Shown piece after piece: positions 41,945 to 55,740 of a DNA stretch of 64,000 nucleotides (the stretch's first letter is position 1; each line of letters opens with the position of its first letter). The notes beneath the pieces are model-generated. The model saw only the letters and a list, made by a program, of their open reading frames with translations. It had not been told where the DNA came from and did no database searches. This stretch comes from Sulfuriferula sp. (GTDB lineage: Bacteria > Pseudomonadota > Gammaproteobacteria > Burkholderiales > Sulfuriferulaceae). The translations under genes and the position numbers were made by a program. The stretch is from contig JARLJL010000022.1 of assembly GCA_031291235.1 (NCBI GenBank), positions 1 to 64,000 on the forward strand. The letters run 5' to 3'.

Positions 41945-44664
41945 GCAGCGATCTGATCCCGCCCGCGTCAGCGCTTCCGGCAACTGACTGGCTGGATGCG
42001 CTGTATCAGCAGTTTCTGCTGGATCCGGAGCAGGTTGGCGCGGACTGGCGCGCTTATTTCGCTACATTCGACAAACAGCCGGTCGCGTTGACCGAACCGG
42101 TGTGCGATCGTCGTCAGGTAGCGGTATTGCAGCTCATTAACGCGTACCGGTTTCTGGGCGTGCGTCATGCCGATCTCGATCCGTTACGGCGCCTGCCGCA
42201 GCCGGATGTACCCGAACTGGATCCGGCGCATTACGGACTGGGTGCGGCTGACATGGATGCTATATTCGACACAGGTTCGCTGGTTGCGGCGCCGTGTGCG
42301 AAGTTGTCGGAGATACTGGCGATCGTGCGGCGTACTTATTGCGGCACGCTGGGCGCGGAGTACATGTATATTTCCGACAATGCTCACAAGCGCTGGCTGC
42401 AGCAGCGGCTGGAAGGCTGCTTGTCCACGCCTGCATTCGATGCGGCGAAACAGCGGCGGATATTGCAAAGCCTGACCGAGGCGGAAACGCTGGAAAAATT
42501 CCTGCATACCCGTTATGTCGGGCAAAAGCGATTCTCGCTGGAAGGCGCGGAAACCCTGATCCCCATGCTGCATCATTTGATCGACAGCGCATCGGCGCAC
42601 GGCGTGCAGGAAGTCGTGCTGGGCATGGCGCATCGGGGCCGGATCAACGTACTGGTCAATGTGCTGGGCAAGCCGCTGAAACAGATCTTCGGCACCATGC
42701 CGGTAGATACCGGTCAGGCATTGAGCGGCGACGTCAAATATCATCAGGGCTTTTCTACCGATGTGAGCACACCCAGCGGTACGGTGCATCTGGCGCTGGC
42801 TTTCAATCCCTCGCATCTGGAAATCGTGCATCCCGTGGTACGCGGCTCGGTACGCGCCCGCCAGCAGCGGCGTAACGATATGACCGGTGCCGAAGTGATC
42901 CCGGTGTTGTTGCACGGCGATGCGGCATTCTCCGGGCAGGGTGTGGTGATGGAAAGTTTCAATATGTCTCAAACGCGCGGCTATTCAACCGGCGGGGCGA
43001 TACATATAGTGGTGAATAATCAGATCGGGTTCACTACTTCCGATACTCGCGACAGCCGATCTTCGCTGTATTGTACCGACGTGGCAAAATTGATCGAGGC
43101 ACCGGTATTGCATGTGAATGGTGACGATCCTGAGGCGGCATTGCTGGCAGTGCAAATCGCTCTGGAATACAGGCGCGAGTTTCACAAGAATATTGTTATC
43201 GATCTGGTATGTTTCCGCCGTCATGGGCACAACGAACAGGACGAGCCTGCTGTTACCCAGCCGTTGATGTATCACGCCATTGCGATGCATCCGGGTACGC
43301 GGCAACTGTATGCCGCCAAGCTGACGGCGAGCGCCATCCTGAGTCAGGATGAGGCCAACGGCTATGTCGAACATTATCGTGCGCGACTTGAAAATGAGGA
43401 GCGCATCGTTGCACCTGCAGTTTCGCTTTATGGCCGCAATTTTGCCGCGCATTGGGAATCCTATCGCTATAACGACTGGCGTCATGGTGCGGAAACGGCA
43501 GTTTCATCGAATCAGCTAAGCGAGCTCGGCGAGAAGATAACGTCTATCCCCGAAGGACTGACGCTGCATCCTCGTGTCGATAAAGTCATTGCCGACCGCC
43601 GCGCAATGGTGGCCGGAACGTTGGGCGTAGACTGGGGCATGGCGGAAAATCTGGCGTATGCCAGCTTGCTCCGCGACGGATATCCGATACGCATATCGGG
43701 GCAGGACAGCGGGCGCGGCACCTTTTTTCACCGGCATGCAGTGTGGCACGACCAGCATCGCGAGCGCTGGGATGCCGGCGAATATCTGCCATTGCAGCAT
43801 ATTTATCCCAATCAGCCGCATTTTCTGGTCATCGACTCCCTGTTGTCCGAGCTGGCGGTGCTGGCATTCGAATACGGTTATGCGACAGCCGAGCCAGACG
43901 AACTGGTGATATGGGAAGCGCAGTTCGGCGATTTTGCCAATGGTGCGCAGGTGGTGATCGATCAATTTATTGCCAGCGGCGAAGCCAAATGGGGCCGTTT
44001 GTGCGGATTGACCCTGTATCTGCCACACGGTCAGGAAGGGCAAGGACCGGAGCATTCTTCGGCCAGACTGGAGCGATATTTGCAGCTCTGTGCGAATGAT
44101 AATATGCAAGTGTGTCAGCCGACCAATGCCGGTCAGATGTTCCATCTGATCCGCAGGCAAATGCTGAGGCCGTATCGTAAACCGCTGATTGTGATGACGC
44201 CGAAAAGCTTGTTGCGCGCCAAGCAGGCCAGCGTGCCTTGGTCGGCGCTGACTGGCGGGCGGTTTGAAGTAGTGCTGAACGAAACCCGCGGACTCGATGC
44301 TGCTGTCGTGCGTCGCGTAGTGGCGTGTAGCGGGAAGGTTTACTACGATTTGCTCAATGCTTGCGAGCAGCGCGGCATAACTGATATCGCCCTGGTCAGG
44401 GTAGAGCAGTTGTACCCGTTTCCGCGTAATGAGTTTTGCGAAGTGCTCGCGCAATACCCGCATGCGGACGAGCTGGTGTGGGCTCAGGAAGAACCGCAGA
44501 ATCAGGGCGCATGGTTTGCCATAGGCCACCATTTACGGGAATGCATGACGGCGAATCAAGGTTTGCGTTATGCGGGACGTGCCTTTTCAGCATCGCCTGC
44601 CGTGGGTTATCCTGAAATTTATGAAGCGCAAAAGCAGGCATTAATAGACGAGGCGTTAAGTTAG
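41941..44664 (+). CDS. sucA: 2-oxoglutarate dehydrogenase E1 component
   Basis: A 907-residue thiamine-diphosphate enzyme that decarboxylates 2-oxoglutarate and transfers succinyl to E2. The start is TTG at 41941, overlapping the gltA stop codon; no closer ATG exists. The N-terminus has the E1 signature [24 protein letters not shown]. ThDP-binding motif [39 protein letters not shown] and [14 protein letters not shown] are intact, as are [11 protein letters not shown] and [23 protein letters not shown]. The ending [30 protein letters not shown] is standard. It is about 25 residues shorter than the E. coli protein. Confidence 0.96.
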   Translation: MSSDLIPPASALPATDWLDALYQQFLLDPEQVGADWRAYFATFDKQPVALTEPVCDRRQVAVLQLINAYRFLGVRHADLDPLRRLPQPDVPELDPAHYGLGAADMDAIFDTGSLVAAPCAKLSEILAIVRRTYCGTLGAEYMYISDNAHKRWLQQRLEGCLSTPAFDAAKQRRILQSLTEAETLEKFLHTRYVGQKRFSLEGAETLIPMLHHLIDSASAHGVQEVVLGMAHRGRINVLVNVLGKPLKQIFGTMPVDTGQALSGDVKYHQGFSTDVSTPSGTVHLALAFNPSHLEIVHPVVRGSVRARQQRRNDMTGAEVIPVLLHGDAAFSGQGVVMESFNMSQTRGYSTGGAIHIVVNNQIGFTTSDTRDSRSSLYCTDVAKLIEAPVLHVNGDDPEAALLAVQIALEYRREFHKNIVIDLVCFRRHGHNEQDEPAVTQPLMYHAIAMHPGTRQLYAAKLTASAILSQDEANGYVEHYRARLENEERIVAPAVSLYGRNFAAHWESYRYNDWRHGAETAVSSNQLSELGEKITSIPEGLTLHPRVDKVIADRRAMVAGTLGVDWGMAENLAYASLLRDGYPIRISGQDSGRGTFFHRHAVWHDQHRERWDAGEYLPLQHIYPNQPHFLVIDSLLSELAVLAFEYGYATAEPDELVIWEAQFGDFANGAQVVIDQFIASGEAKWGRLCGLTLYLPHGQEGQGPEHSSARLERYLQLCANDNMQVCQPTNAGQMFHLIRRQMLRPYRKPLIVMTPKSLLRAKQASVPWSALTGGRFEVVLNETRGLDAAVVRRVVACSGKVYYDLLNACEQRGITDIALVRVEQLYPFPRNEFCEVLAQYPHADELVWAQEEPQNQGAWFAIGHHLRECMTANQGLRYAGRAFSASPAVGYPEIYEAQKQALIDEALS

Positions 44665-44674
44665 AGGTGCCTAT

Positions 44675-45823
44675 ATGCTGATAGATGTTAAAACGCCGGA
44701 ACTGTCCGATTCGATTACCGAAGGTACGTTGCTGGAATGGCACAAGCAGCCCGGCGACAAGGTAAGCCGGGATGAAACCCTGATTGATCTTGAAACGGAT
44801 AAGGTTATCCTGGAGATTGCCGCGCCGGCACGCGGTATCGTCGTCGAGCTGCTGCGCGAAAACGGCAGCGTGGTGACGGCCGGCGAAGTTATTGCGCGCA
44901 TCGATAACGGCGAGGCTGCTGTCGTTGGGTCGGATGAGGTTGTGCCGGTCGTGCCGGAGATACCACCAGTTGCTGCGAAGCAGGAATCTGTCGAAGAACC
45001 GGTCGTCACGGCGGCAATGCCGGTGCCGATTATCGAGCCGGACGCTACTGTGACTGAACAAGTTAAAGCAGTACCGGATCAGGTTAAATCGGCGATGCCG
45101 GTAGTGACTACGGATGGCGTGCGGGGCGGGTCGCGGCGGCAGCCGATGAGCCGGATACGGCAGCGGATTGCCGAGCGTCTGGTGGAAGCCCAGCATACTG
45201 CGGCAATTCTGACGACGTTTAATGAAGTCAATATGCAGCCGGTGAAGGAGCTGCGGGCGCAATATCAGGCCGATTTTCAGCGTGAGCACGGCGTCAAGCT
45301 GGGATTCATGTCGTTTTTCGTCAAGGCCGCGGTGCTGGCGCTGAAACAGTTTCCCGTGATCAATGCCGCGATAGATGGTCACGACATTGTTTTTCAGGAC
45401 TATTACGATATCGGTATCGCTGTTTCCACCTCGCGCGGGCTGATTGTGCCGATATTGCGCAATGCCGATTTGCTTGATTTTGCGCAGATAGAACGGGCGA
45501 TAGGCGATTTTTCCAAACGCGCCGAGGCGATGTCGCTGAGTCTGGAGGAAATCAGCGGCGGCACGTTCTCCATCAGCAACGGCGGCGTGTTCGGTTCGCT
45601 AATGTCTACGCCCATTATCAATCTGCCGCAGTCTGCCATCCTCGGCATGCACACGATACAGGACCGTCCGATCGCCGAGCATGGTCAGGTGGTCATTCGC
45701 CCGATGATGTATCTGGCCTTGTCGTATGACCACCGTTTGATTGACGGGCGTGATGCGGTACGTTTTCTGGTCGAAATAAAAGCCGCACTGGAAGATCCGG
45801 CGCGGCTTTTATTGGGGATCTGA
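44675..45823 (+). CDS. sucB: 2-oxoglutarate dehydrogenase E2, lacking a visible E3-binding domain
   Basis: A 382-residue dihydrolipoyl succinyltransferase. Residues 1-78 are a lipoyl domain ([11 protein letters not shown], lipoyl Lys 43). Residues about 153-382 are the catalytic domain ([75 protein letters not shown] with the catalytic His and Asp). The 75-residue linker between them is Pro/Val/Glu-rich and shows none of the peripheral subunit-binding motif (SPAvRkL ... GTG..GRi...DV). The chain is about 20 residues shorter than E. coli SucB. The lpd gene does not follow; purA converges after 14 bp. Confidence 0.95.
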   Translation: MLIDVKTPELSDSITEGTLLEWHKQPGDKVSRDETLIDLETDKVILEIAAPARGIVVELLRENGSVVTAGEVIARIDNGEAAVVGSDEVVPVVPEIPPVAAKQESVEEPVVTAAMPVPIIEPDATVTEQVKAVPDQVKSAMPVVTTDGVRGGSRRQPMSRIRQRIAERLVEAQHTAAILTTFNEVNMQPVKELRAQYQADFQREHGVKLGFMSFFVKAAVLALKQFPVINAAIDGHDIVFQDYYDIGIAVSTSRGLIVPILRNADLLDFAQIERAIGDFSKRAEAMSLSLEEISGGTFSISNGGVFGSLMSTPIINLPQSAILGMHTIQDRPIAEHGQVVIRPMMYLALSYDHRLIDGRDAVRFLVEIKAALEDPARLLLGI

Positions 45824-45837
45824 AACGGGTTAAGCTG

Positions 45838-48346
<2,509 letters not shown>

Positions 48347-48348
48347 TG

Positions 48349-48534
48349 TTATCGCACCATTATTAGAATTAGCAAACCGCCCAGCATGGAAACAAGACCA
48401 ATCGAGCGCAACTGACCGTCGGTAAAGCTGATCATTTTCGTGAATGTTTCACGCCACAAGACCGGCGCAATAAGCGGTAGTATGCCCTCGATAATGAATA
48501 CGAGGGCAAATGCCGTGAACAGACTTGACGCCAT
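48349..48534 (-). CDS. DUF2065 (YjeT-like) small membrane protein
   Basis: A 61-residue protein with two transmembrane helices (about 3-22 and 40-59) separated by a short amphipathic loop (LWRETFTKMISFTDGQLRSIGLVSM). It belongs to the DUF2065/YjeT family, almost always found after hflC. It is 2 bp from hflC and 2 bp from hisZ, so translation is probably coupled. Function unknown. Confidence 0.9.
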   Translation of the reverse strand: MASSLFTAFALVFIIEGILPLIAPVLWRETFTKMISFTDGQLRSIGLVSMLGGLLILIMVR

Positions 48535-48536
48535 TT

Positions 48537-49409
48537 TTATTTGGCAACCTTCGGCGATTTCATGTATTTGAAGAAAGCCGAATTGGGTTCAAGGACAAGT
48601 ACATCGCTCTTGTTCTTGAAGCTTTGACGATAAGCGTCCATGCTGCGGTAGAACGCGTAAAACTCGGGATTTTGCGAATAGGCCGCAGCATATATCGCGC
48701 TTGCCTTGGCATCGCCTTCACCCTTGATACGTTGCGCGTCGCGGTAGGCTTCTGCAATGATCACTTCGCGCTGCCGATCGGCATCAGCCCGAATTTGCTC
48801 GGCTTCAGCCGATCCGGTAGAGCGTAATTCATTGGCTACGCGTTTGCGTTCGGCTTGCATGCGGCGGTATACGGAGTCGCTGACTTCCTGCGGTAAATCG
48901 ACATGTTTGATACGTACATCCATGACTTGTATGCCGATTTTGCGGGCATCCTGATCGGCCTTGGTGCGCAATATTGCCATGATTTCATCGCGTTCGCCGG
49001 CAACCACTTGTTGTACCGTGCGTTTGCCGAATTCGGCACGCAGGCTGTCGTTAATGGTTTGCTGTAACCGGGTTTGGGCGCGGGTTTCATCGCCGCCAAC
49101 GCTGACGTAATACTGCTTGACATCGACTATGCGCCATTTGGCAAAGTAATCCACCAGTACGTTCTTTTTCTCCGATGTAATGAAGCGATCCGGATCGGCG
49201 GGGTCCAGCGTCAGGATACGCGTGTCAAAGTAACGTATGTTCTGTATCAGTGGTAACTTGAAGTACAGACCGGGTTGCTTGTTGACGGCAACGACTTCAC
49301 CGAGCTGGAATACCATGGCATTCTGGCGCTGGTCTACCGTATAGACCGTCATGCTGGCTACAATCAACAGACCAAGCAATGCGATGATGACAATGTTGAT
49401 ATTTTTCAT
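48537..49409 (-). CDS. hflC: FtsH modulator HflC
   Basis: A 290-residue SPFH/prohibitin protein. The N-terminal transmembrane helix (about 4-24) is followed by the SPFH domain (QRQNAMVFQLGEVVAVNKQPGLYFKLPLIQNIRYFDTRI-type start) and a coiled coil (ADADRQREVIIAEAYRDAQRIKGEGDAKA). With HflK it forms a cage around FtsH and limits its proteolysis. It overlaps hflK by 4 bases. Confidence 0.97.
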   Translation of the reverse strand: MKNINIVIIALLGLLIVASMTVYTVDQRQNAMVFQLGEVVAVNKQPGLYFKLPLIQNIRYFDTRILTLDPADPDRFITSEKKNVLVDYFAKWRIVDVKQYYVSVGGDETRAQTRLQQTINDSLRAEFGKRTVQQVVAGERDEIMAILRTKADQDARKIGIQVMDVRIKHVDLPQEVSDSVYRRMQAERKRVANELRSTGSAEAEQIRADADRQREVIIAEAYRDAQRIKGEGDAKASAIYAAAYSQNPEFYAFYRSMDAYRQSFKNKSDVLVLEPNSAFFKYMKSPKVAK

Positions 49410-50605
49410 GGTCGGTCCTCCCGGTCACGACTGCGGAAGGCATCGCGCGAACGTGCTACGTCTGTGGCAGAATCTTGCGTTCCTGCGTCGCTGGAGGCCG
49501 GCTTGGTCGCGGTGTCCGGCGCGCTCGATGTGGTGCCTGGCGCGGATGTGCCGTTTGCAGTTGATCCTGTCATTTGCATCAATTTGTCGAGCGGAAGATA
49601 GAGCAGGTTACTACCGCCTTTGCTGCTGTCCACCAGTACTTTACTGGTGTTGGTAAGTATCTGCTGCATCATGTCCATATACATACGATCGCGCGTTACC
49701 GCAGGCGCTTTGCTGTATTCGGCCAGCACCTGTTTGAAGCGGCTGGCTTCACCTTCGGCGTTGGCAATCACGGATTGCTTGTAGCCGTTGGATTCCTCGG
49801 TGAGTCGTGCTGCCATACCTTTGGCTTTAGGGATGACATCGTTGGCATAAGCCTGACCCTCGCTCTTCAGGCGCTCTCTGTCTTGTCCTGCTTTGACGGC
49901 ATCGTCAAACGCAGCCTGGACTTCTTGCGGCGGCTGGGCGTTTTGCAGGGTGACCTTGCTGACGCTGATGCCGGTCTTGTAGCGATCCAGTGCGTCCTGA
50001 ATTTGTTTGGTAGCACGGGCAGCGACATCTGCGCGACCTTCGTACAGTACGTAATCCATTTCGCTCTTGCCGACGATCTGACTCATGACGCTTTCGGCTA
50101 TCTGGCGTACAGCGTCGTCTGGCGAACGATTGCTAAATAAATAGTCTTCAGGGTTTTTCAGGGTGTACTGCACTGCAAACTGGATGTCGACGATATTTTC
50201 ATCGTCGGTCAGCATGAGCGATTCCTTGAGCATTTTGCTTTTGACATTGTTGCGGTAGCCGACTTCAACTGTACGAACCTGTTCGATGTTGACGATCTCC
50301 ACCGTTTCCATCGGGTACGGCAAATGCCAGTTTGGGCCAGGCTGGGTGGTTTCGATGAATTTGCCGAAACGCAATACGACGCCGCGCTCGCCAGTATCAA
50401 CGATATAAAAACCCGATGCCAGCCAGATCGCGATGATGACGCCTGCGATAATGCCTAATCCGCCGAATTTGAAGGATTTGCCGGAGGAGGGCGGCAGCTT
50501 GCCGCCAAATAGTCCGTTCAGTTTCTCATTAAAACGACGCCATATTTCGTCCAAATCCGGCGGACCGTCATTTTTTTTACCCCATTGCGGGTCGTTCCAA
50601 GCCAT
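49406..50605 (-). CDS. hflK: FtsH modulator HflK
   Basis: A 399-residue SPFH protein, partner of HflC. The typical Gly/Asp-rich cytoplasmic start (MAWNDPQWGKKNDGPPDLD) and a HflK N-terminal region precede one transmembrane helix (about 50-70). The SPFH domain (DTGERGVVLRFGKFIETTQPGPNWHLPYPMETVEIV) and a coiled-coil region with KGMAARLTEESNGYK follow. The C-terminal 45 residues are Ser/Thr/Ala-rich and probably disordered. It begins 2 bp after hflX. Confidence 0.97.
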   Translation of the reverse strand: MAWNDPQWGKKNDGPPDLDEIWRRFNEKLNGLFGGKLPPSSGKSFKFGGLGIIAGVIIAIWLASGFYIVDTGERGVVLRFGKFIETTQPGPNWHLPYPMETVEIVNIEQVRTVEVGYRNNVKSKMLKESLMLTDDENIVDIQFAVQYTLKNPEDYLFSNRSPDDAVRQIAESVMSQIVGKSEMDYVLYEGRADVAARATKQIQDALDRYKTGISVSKVTLQNAQPPQEVQAAFDDAVKAGQDRERLKSEGQAYANDVIPKAKGMAARLTEESNGYKQSVIANAEGEASRFKQVLAEYSKAPAVTRDRMYMDMMQQILTNTSKVLVDSSKGGSNLLYLPLDKLMQMTGSTANGTSAPGTTSSAPDTATKPASSDAGTQDSATDVARSRDAFRSRDREDRP

Positions 50606-50607
50606 GG

Positions 50608-51765
50608 TTAATCCAATTCTGGGTGGTATTCGTTGTTAATGATGTTGGTTTGGGTTATTTCTGGCAGCGGTTGCATAAAGTACATTTTAGCTTCAGTTAA
50701 GACTTCGCGCAGGGTATCTACACCGAGTCCGGTTTTGGCGCTTAGTCTGATCGTAGTGATTTTATCATATTCATCCCGTTCAATGCCGGGTGCGGACGAG
50801 CATAAATCAATCTTGTTCATTACCAGTATCTGGGACACGTTGGCTGCACCGATTTCGTTTAGTACCTTGTTGACTTCGCTGATGTGTTTATCGCGCATGG
50901 GGCTGGCAGCATCGACGACGTGTAACAATAAGTCTGCTTGTATGGTTTCTTCCAGCGTAGCACGAAAACTCTCGACCAGTGTATGCGGTAATCTGGTAAT
51001 GAAGCCTACCGTATCGGACACGACGATTTCGCCGACTTCAGGCAGATAGAGTTGTCGAGTCGTGGTATCCAGCGTTGCAAAAAGCTGGTCGGCGGCATAA
51101 CTGCCGGCATTGGTGAGCGTGTTGAATAACGTTGATTTGCCTGCGTTGGTATAACCAACCAGCGATATGGACATGACTCCGCCGCGGCTTCTGGCGCGGC
51201 GTTGAATAGTGCGCTGGCGATGCAGTTTGGCCAGCCGGTCTTTAAGCAGTTTGACGCGTTTGCCGATCAGGCGGCGGTCGGTCTCCAGTTGCGTTTCACC
51301 CGGACCACGCAGACCTATACCGCCTTTTTGCCGTTCCAGGTGCGTCCAGCCGCGTACCAGCCGTGTGGAAATGTGGGCAAGCTGGGCGAGCTCAACTTGT
51401 AATATGCCTTCCGCGCTCTTTGCCCGGCTGGCAAAAATATCCAGTATGAGCGTGGTGCGATCGACTACCCGGCATTGCAATGCCTGTTCGAGGTTGCGTT
51501 CCTGCGCCGGAGATAAGGCGTGATTAAATATGACGATGCCGGCTTCGGTTGCCTGAACCATTGCTGCGATTTCTTCAACCTTGCCGCTGCCTGCAAACAG
51601 CGCGGGATCCGGGCGGGCACGTCGGCCCTCTATTAGGTGCACTATGCGAAGCCCGGCGCTTTCGGCAAGGCGTTGCAGTTCTTCGACGCTGTCACGATAA
51701 TCAGGTTCGCCAAAGTCTATGCTGACAAGTACGACTTGCTCATTGCCGCTATGGCGTTCAAACAT
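50608..51765 (-). CDS. hflX: Ribosome-splitting GTPase HflX
   Basis: A 385-residue GTPase that binds the 50S subunit and rescues stalled ribosomes. The N-terminal HflX domain includes GSGKVEEIAAMV and NHALSPAQERNLEQAL, the linker GPGETQLETDRRLI and a coiled coil. The G domain shows LVGYTNAGKSTLFN (G1), DTVGF (G3) and NKID (G4). It lies 33 bp after hfq in the standard order. Confidence 0.96.
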   Translation of the reverse strand: MFERHSGNEQVVLVSIDFGEPDYRDSVEELQRLAESAGLRIVHLIEGRRARPDPALFAGSGKVEEIAAMVQATEAGIVIFNHALSPAQERNLEQALQCRVVDRTTLILDIFASRAKSAEGILQVELAQLAHISTRLVRGWTHLERQKGGIGLRGPGETQLETDRRLIGKRVKLLKDRLAKLHRQRTIQRRARSRGGVMSISLVGYTNAGKSTLFNTLTNAGSYAADQLFATLDTTTRQLYLPEVGEIVVSDTVGFITRLPHTLVESFRATLEETIQADLLLHVVDAASPMRDKHISEVNKVLNEIGAANVSQILVMNKIDLCSSAPGIERDEYDKITTIRLSAKTGLGVDTLREVLTEAKMYFMQPLPEITQTNIINNEYHPELD

Positions 51766-51798
51766 TCAGTAACAGACCTTTAGTGATGATAGGGCTTG

Positions 51799-52044
51799 TC
51801 AAACGGCAGGATCTGCATGCAACGGTACTGGGCGTGAAGGGACGATGGTGGAAATGGCATGCTTGTATACCATTTGCGTGACCATGTTTTTCAGCAATAC
51901 GACGTATTGGTCGTACGCTTCTATTTGTCCCTGCAATTTTATGCCGTTAACCAGATATACAGACACAGGAACGCTGTCTTTTCGTAGTGTATCGAGGAAC
52001 GGATCCTGCAATAGTAAACCTCTGTTATTTTTAGGCGCGCTCAT
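51799..52044 (-). CDS. hfq: RNA chaperone Hfq
   Basis: An 81-residue Sm-like protein. ATG 52044 is used (GGGAG upstream, MSAPKNNRG start); a longer in-frame extension is not coding. It shows the Sm1 motif [42 protein letters not shown] and the Sm2 [12 protein letters not shown], with the conserved proximal-face residues (Gln, Phe, Tyr, Lys, His). It binds small RNAs and their targets. The C-terminal tail is short, as usual in betaproteobacteria. Confidence 0.97.
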   Translation of the reverse strand: MSAPKNNRGLLLQDPFLDTLRKDSVPVSVYLVNGIKLQGQIEAYDQYVVLLKNMVTQMVYKHAISTIVPSRPVPLHADPAV

Positions 52045-52118
52045 GATAGCGTACTCCCGATTTAATTGTAAGAATGTGATTGTGCTGATGGGGCATATGT
52101 CAGCAATATTGGTATTTT

Positions 52119-53909
52119 CTAATTTTCGTGGTTGGAATGCGTGACGCATTCAGGACGTCCAAAATAATAACCTTGCCCCCAATTGACGCCCATTTTCCCC
52201 AGTAGTTCCGCAGTTTCCGCATCTTCTATGTTTTCCGCAATAGTTATTATGTGTTGTTTGCGGGATATTTCAATGATTGCCTGAATAATATTCAGAATTT
52301 TATTGTTGCCGCGCATATTGCCGACCATCCAGCCTTCTATTTTGAGGAAGCTGATAGGGAGTTTGGCAAGATAAAGGAATGATGAGTAGCCGCTGCCGAA
52401 ATCATCGAGCGCCAGACGAAATCCCATGTCGAGCAACGGCTGGAGTTGCCGGGACAATTGGTCGAAATCGTTGATGAATTGACGTTCGGTTATTTCGAAT
52501 ACCAGCGGTTTGATGCCGTTGACGGGAGTGTTGCACATGGTGCAATGATGCTTTACGCCTTCAAGCAGGCGATTAACCATCTCCGGCCGCGATAAAAATT
52601 GCGGCGATAAATTGACAAAATGCGCAAAGGCCGGGTTATTGCTGGTGTTTTGATTGCGAACGCAGTGGGCCATGGTCTGGCGGGCGATAGTGTCATCTAT
52701 CAAGTGTATTAATTGCAGACCTTCCGCAGCGACTATAAATTCGTTTGCCGGCGTCAGTTCGCCGCGGTCATTTATCAGGCGGGCAAGCGCTTCCTCTGCA
52801 ACCGGTTGTCCGCTTTGCAGGTCTACGATAGGCTGGAACGCGGGGATGATTTGTTCGTTTTTTAATGCAATCTGTATTTCGCCTGCGTGCCAAAGCGTGG
52901 CGCGTTGACCGCTTTGGTGAAGTATAACCCGGTTCCTGCCGGCATTCTTGGCTTCATACAATGCGCTGTCCGCATCCGCCAGTAAGCGGGTCAAATCTAT
53001 CTTGTCTGCACTCGCGCTGGACATGCCGGCGCTTAATGTGAGTTCAAGCGTGCCGTTTTCGCTGATAAACGGCGTTTGTTGATAGATATGCCTTATCCTG
53101 TCGATAGCCTGATATGCCTGTTGGCTGTCTGCATGGTGCAGAAAAATTAAAAATTCTTCTCCGCCCCAGCGAGCTATCCAGTCGCCGTCGCGCATCTGCT
53201 GCTGCAGCGTGTTTGCTGCCCGCTTCAATACCAGATCGCCCGTTTTATGGCCGTAGTGATCGTTGATCAGTTTGAAGCGGTCCAGATCGCAAATGCTGAT
53301 CGTTAATACCCCTTCTTCACGGGCTATCCGAGCAATTTCCTCAGTCAACCGCAATTCGGCTGCACGTCTGTTGGGGAGGCCGGTTAACGCATCCGTGAGC
53401 GCGAGATCTTGTAAGGCTTGTTGCTGATGTATCTGGAGCAGTATTTGGCTGAATCCGGCGGCCAGTAAATCGACAAAGCTGCATAACTGGAGAGGAAAGT
53501 TTGGTTTAGTATGATGTGGAACAGTGAAGCATAAGAATCCAAAACGTTTTTCTCCCAGCCATAGCGGTGCGGCAATATAGCTACTGTCGGTTTGGTCGGT
53601 AGAGAGGCGAATGGTGCCGGTTAACGACGAGGTGTCTGATCTGTTGCAGAGACGTTCGTTTAATAATTTGATCCAGTCCTGATTTGCTTGTTGCGAAGCA
53701 AGTGTGTGCTTTTCAAATTGATGATAAATGTGAATGTTTTTGAATTCGTCTATGCCGATTATCCATGCACTATCCGCTTCCAAATGTTTGGCCGCCAGTG
53801 CTAGCATGGCGTCCATTTTCTGTCGCTCATCCAGATTTCTATCGGTTGCAAGTCGCCATTGGGCTTGCAGAAGACCAGGAGAGACCAAAGCCTCATTGTT
53901 TATATTCAT
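52119..53909 (-). CDS. GAF-like GGDEF-EAL cyclic-di-GMP protein
   Basis: A 596-residue cytoplasmic protein. Residues about 20-165 look like a GAF sensor ([34 protein letters not shown]). The diguanylate cyclase domain has an intact GGEEF ([13 protein letters not shown]). The EAL domain has [34 protein letters not shown] and AENIED. In the last two motifs the usual KID and AEGVE are altered, while Lys, the DD pair and most metal ligands remain, so phosphodiesterase activity is uncertain. It is upstream of hfq by 74 bp but is likely a separate unit. Confidence 0.88.
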   Translation of the reverse strand: MNINNEALVSPGLLQAQWRLATDRNLDERQKMDAMLALAAKHLEADSAWIIGIDEFKNIHIYHQFEKHTLASQQANQDWIKLLNERLCNRSDTSSLTGTIRLSTDQTDSSYIAAPLWLGEKRFGFLCFTVPHHTKPNFPLQLCSFVDLLAAGFSQILLQIHQQQALQDLALTDALTGLPNRRAAELRLTEEIARIAREEGVLTISICDLDRFKLINDHYGHKTGDLVLKRAANTLQQQMRDGDWIARWGGEEFLIFLHHADSQQAYQAIDRIRHIYQQTPFISENGTLELTLSAGMSSASADKIDLTRLLADADSALYEAKNAGRNRVILHQSGQRATLWHAGEIQIALKNEQIIPAFQPIVDLQSGQPVAEEALARLINDRGELTPANEFIVAAEGLQLIHLIDDTIARQTMAHCVRNQNTSNNPAFAHFVNLSPQFLSRPEMVNRLLEGVKHHCTMCNTPVNGIKPLVFEITERQFINDFDQLSRQLQPLLDMGFRLALDDFGSGYSSFLYLAKLPISFLKIEGWMVGNMRGNNKILNIIQAIIEISRKQHIITIAENIEDAETAELLGKMGVNWGQGYYFGRPECVTHSNHEN

Positions 53910-54041
53910 TTTTTATAATAAGTTGTTTTTATATGTGGTGAGCGCATTTCGGGCATTTATAATGAAAAGGGGCATAATTTCCAGTTTAGATAATTTGGAT
54001 GGAATTGCCAGCTTTGCAATAATATTGTTGGAGGAGAAAGG

Positions 54042-55688
54042 ATGAGTGATTGTACGCAATTCCCGGCCTGGAAAAAGCTCAAGGAACACAAGAAAGATAT
54101 GGCGCGCATACAAATGCGCTTTTTATTCGCTGAGGATCCCAAGCGGTTCAAACGTTTTTCATTGGAAGCAGTCGGTATTTTACTGGACTTTTCCAAAAAC
54201 AGGATTACGGGTACAACGCTGAAGCTGTTGATACATCTGGCGCGCGATTCCGATTTGCCGACAGCAATTGAGGCGATGTTCAGTGGCGAGCGGATTAATC
54301 GCACTGAAGGGCGGGCAGTATTGCATACGGCTTTACGCAATCGTAGCGCAAAGCCGGTTTATGTGGATAGTGTGGATGTCATGCCGCAGGTAAATGAAGT
54401 GCTGGACCGAATGCGCGTTTTTACTGAGGCTGTGCGTTCCGGAAAATGGCGTGGGTATAGCGGGAAACGTATTACGGATATCGTTAATATCGGGATTGGC
54501 GGTTCCGATCTGGGGCCGGTCATGGTGACGCAGGCATTGACGCCATATTGGCAAGCCGGTTTGCATGCGCATTTTGTTTCTAACGTCGATCCGAGCCAGA
54601 TCATGGAAACGTTGGCAAAGGTTAATCCTGAAACGACCCTGTTCATTGTCGCATCCAAGACTTTCACTACCCCCGAGACCTTGTTGAATGCGCAGGTCGC
54701 GCGACGCTGGTTGGTGGATAAGCTGGGCGATGAAGCTGCTGTCGCTCGGCATTTTGTAGCGATTTCCACCAATACCAGAAAAGTGCAGGAGTTCGGTATT
54801 GATGCCGTCAACATGTTTGAATTCTGGGACTGGGTGGGCGGACGCTATTCCATCTGGTCGGCAGTAGGTTTGTCCGTTGCTTTGATGGTGGGGATGGATC
54901 ATTTCGAAACTATGCTCACCGGCGGATTCGCGATGGACGAACATTTCCGTAGCGCGCCGCTGGAAAAAAACATGCCGGTTATCATGGCGTTACTGGGCGT
55001 GTGGCACAATGATTTTTGGAATGCGGATAGTCATGCAATTTTTCCGTACGATCAGTATCTGGCCCGTTTCCCTGCTTATTTGCAGCAACTGGATATGGAA
55101 AGCAACGGTAAAAGTGTGACGTTTTCGGGCAAGGCGGTGCACTGCCAGACGGGGCCTATTATCTGGGGTGAACCCGGGTGCAACGGTCAGCATGCATTCT
55201 TTCAGCTGGTTCATCAAGGAACAAGGTTGGTGCCTGCGGATTTTCTGGTAGCGGCCGAGTCGCAGCATCCGGTTGAGCATCAGCATGAAGTGTTGCTGGC
55301 GAACTGCTTTGCACAGAGCAAGGCATTAATGCGCGGTAAAACACGGGATGAAGCCAGGGTGGAGTTGATACGTGCGGGCATTACCGGCGCGCGTCTGGAT
55401 ACCTTACTGCCGCATAAGGTTTTTCCCGGTAACCGGCCGTCAAATACTTTGCTGTATCGGAAGCTCGACCCTTATACCCTGGGAGCGTTGATCGCATTGT
55501 ACGAGCATAAGGTGTTTGTGCAGGGCGTGCTATGGGATATCAACTCGTTTGATCAATGGGGCGTTGAATTGGGCAAGCAACTGGCTGGTGCGATCGAAAG
55601 CGGTTTGATTGATGAAGACAAGGTAACCGAACATGATAGTTCGACTAACGGATTGATGAATGCATGCAAGCGTTTGCGGCAATCGTGA
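54042..55688 (+). CDS. pgi: Glucose-6-phosphate isomerase
   Basis: A 548-residue enzyme interconverting glucose-6-phosphate and fructose-6-phosphate. It shows [47 protein letters not shown], the PGI signature stretch [22 protein letters not shown] with the active-site His and Glu, and a final Lys region ([12 protein letters not shown]). ATG 54042 has GGAG upstream. It is divergent from the GGDEF-EAL gene. Confidence 0.97.
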   Translation: MSDCTQFPAWKKLKEHKKDMARIQMRFLFAEDPKRFKRFSLEAVGILLDFSKNRITGTTLKLLIHLARDSDLPTAIEAMFSGERINRTEGRAVLHTALRNRSAKPVYVDSVDVMPQVNEVLDRMRVFTEAVRSGKWRGYSGKRITDIVNIGIGGSDLGPVMVTQALTPYWQAGLHAHFVSNVDPSQIMETLAKVNPETTLFIVASKTFTTPETLLNAQVARRWLVDKLGDEAAVARHFVAISTNTRKVQEFGIDAVNMFEFWDWVGGRYSIWSAVGLSVALMVGMDHFETMLTGGFAMDEHFRSAPLEKNMPVIMALLGVWHNDFWNADSHAIFPYDQYLARFPAYLQQLDMESNGKSVTFSGKAVHCQTGPIIWGEPGCNGQHAFFQLVHQGTRLVPADFLVAAESQHPVEHQHEVLLANCFAQSKALMRGKTRDEARVELIRAGITGARLDTLLPHKVFPGNRPSNTLLYRKLDPYTLGALIALYEHKVFVQGVLWDINSFDQWGVELGKQLAGAIESGLIDEDKVTEHDSSTNGLMNACKRLRQS

Positions 55689-55730
55689 TTCGACTGGAGT
55701 GGCCTCGGTGCGGGGCTGTCCGGTCGAATC
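55687..55730. terminator. Inverted repeat between convergent pgi and FKBP genes
   Basis: GATTCGAC (55687-55694) and GTCGAATC (55723-55730) form a perfect 8-bp stem around a GC-rich 28-base loop, directly at the pgi stop codon. It lacks a strong T-run, so its terminator role is tentative. Confidence 0.35.
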
Positions 55731-55740
55731 TGTTAAGAGG

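Noticed and set aside
43745..43762. TGGCACG-like sigma-54 match inside sucA
   Set aside because: It lies within conserved coding sequence with wrong downstream spacing and no gene start nearby.
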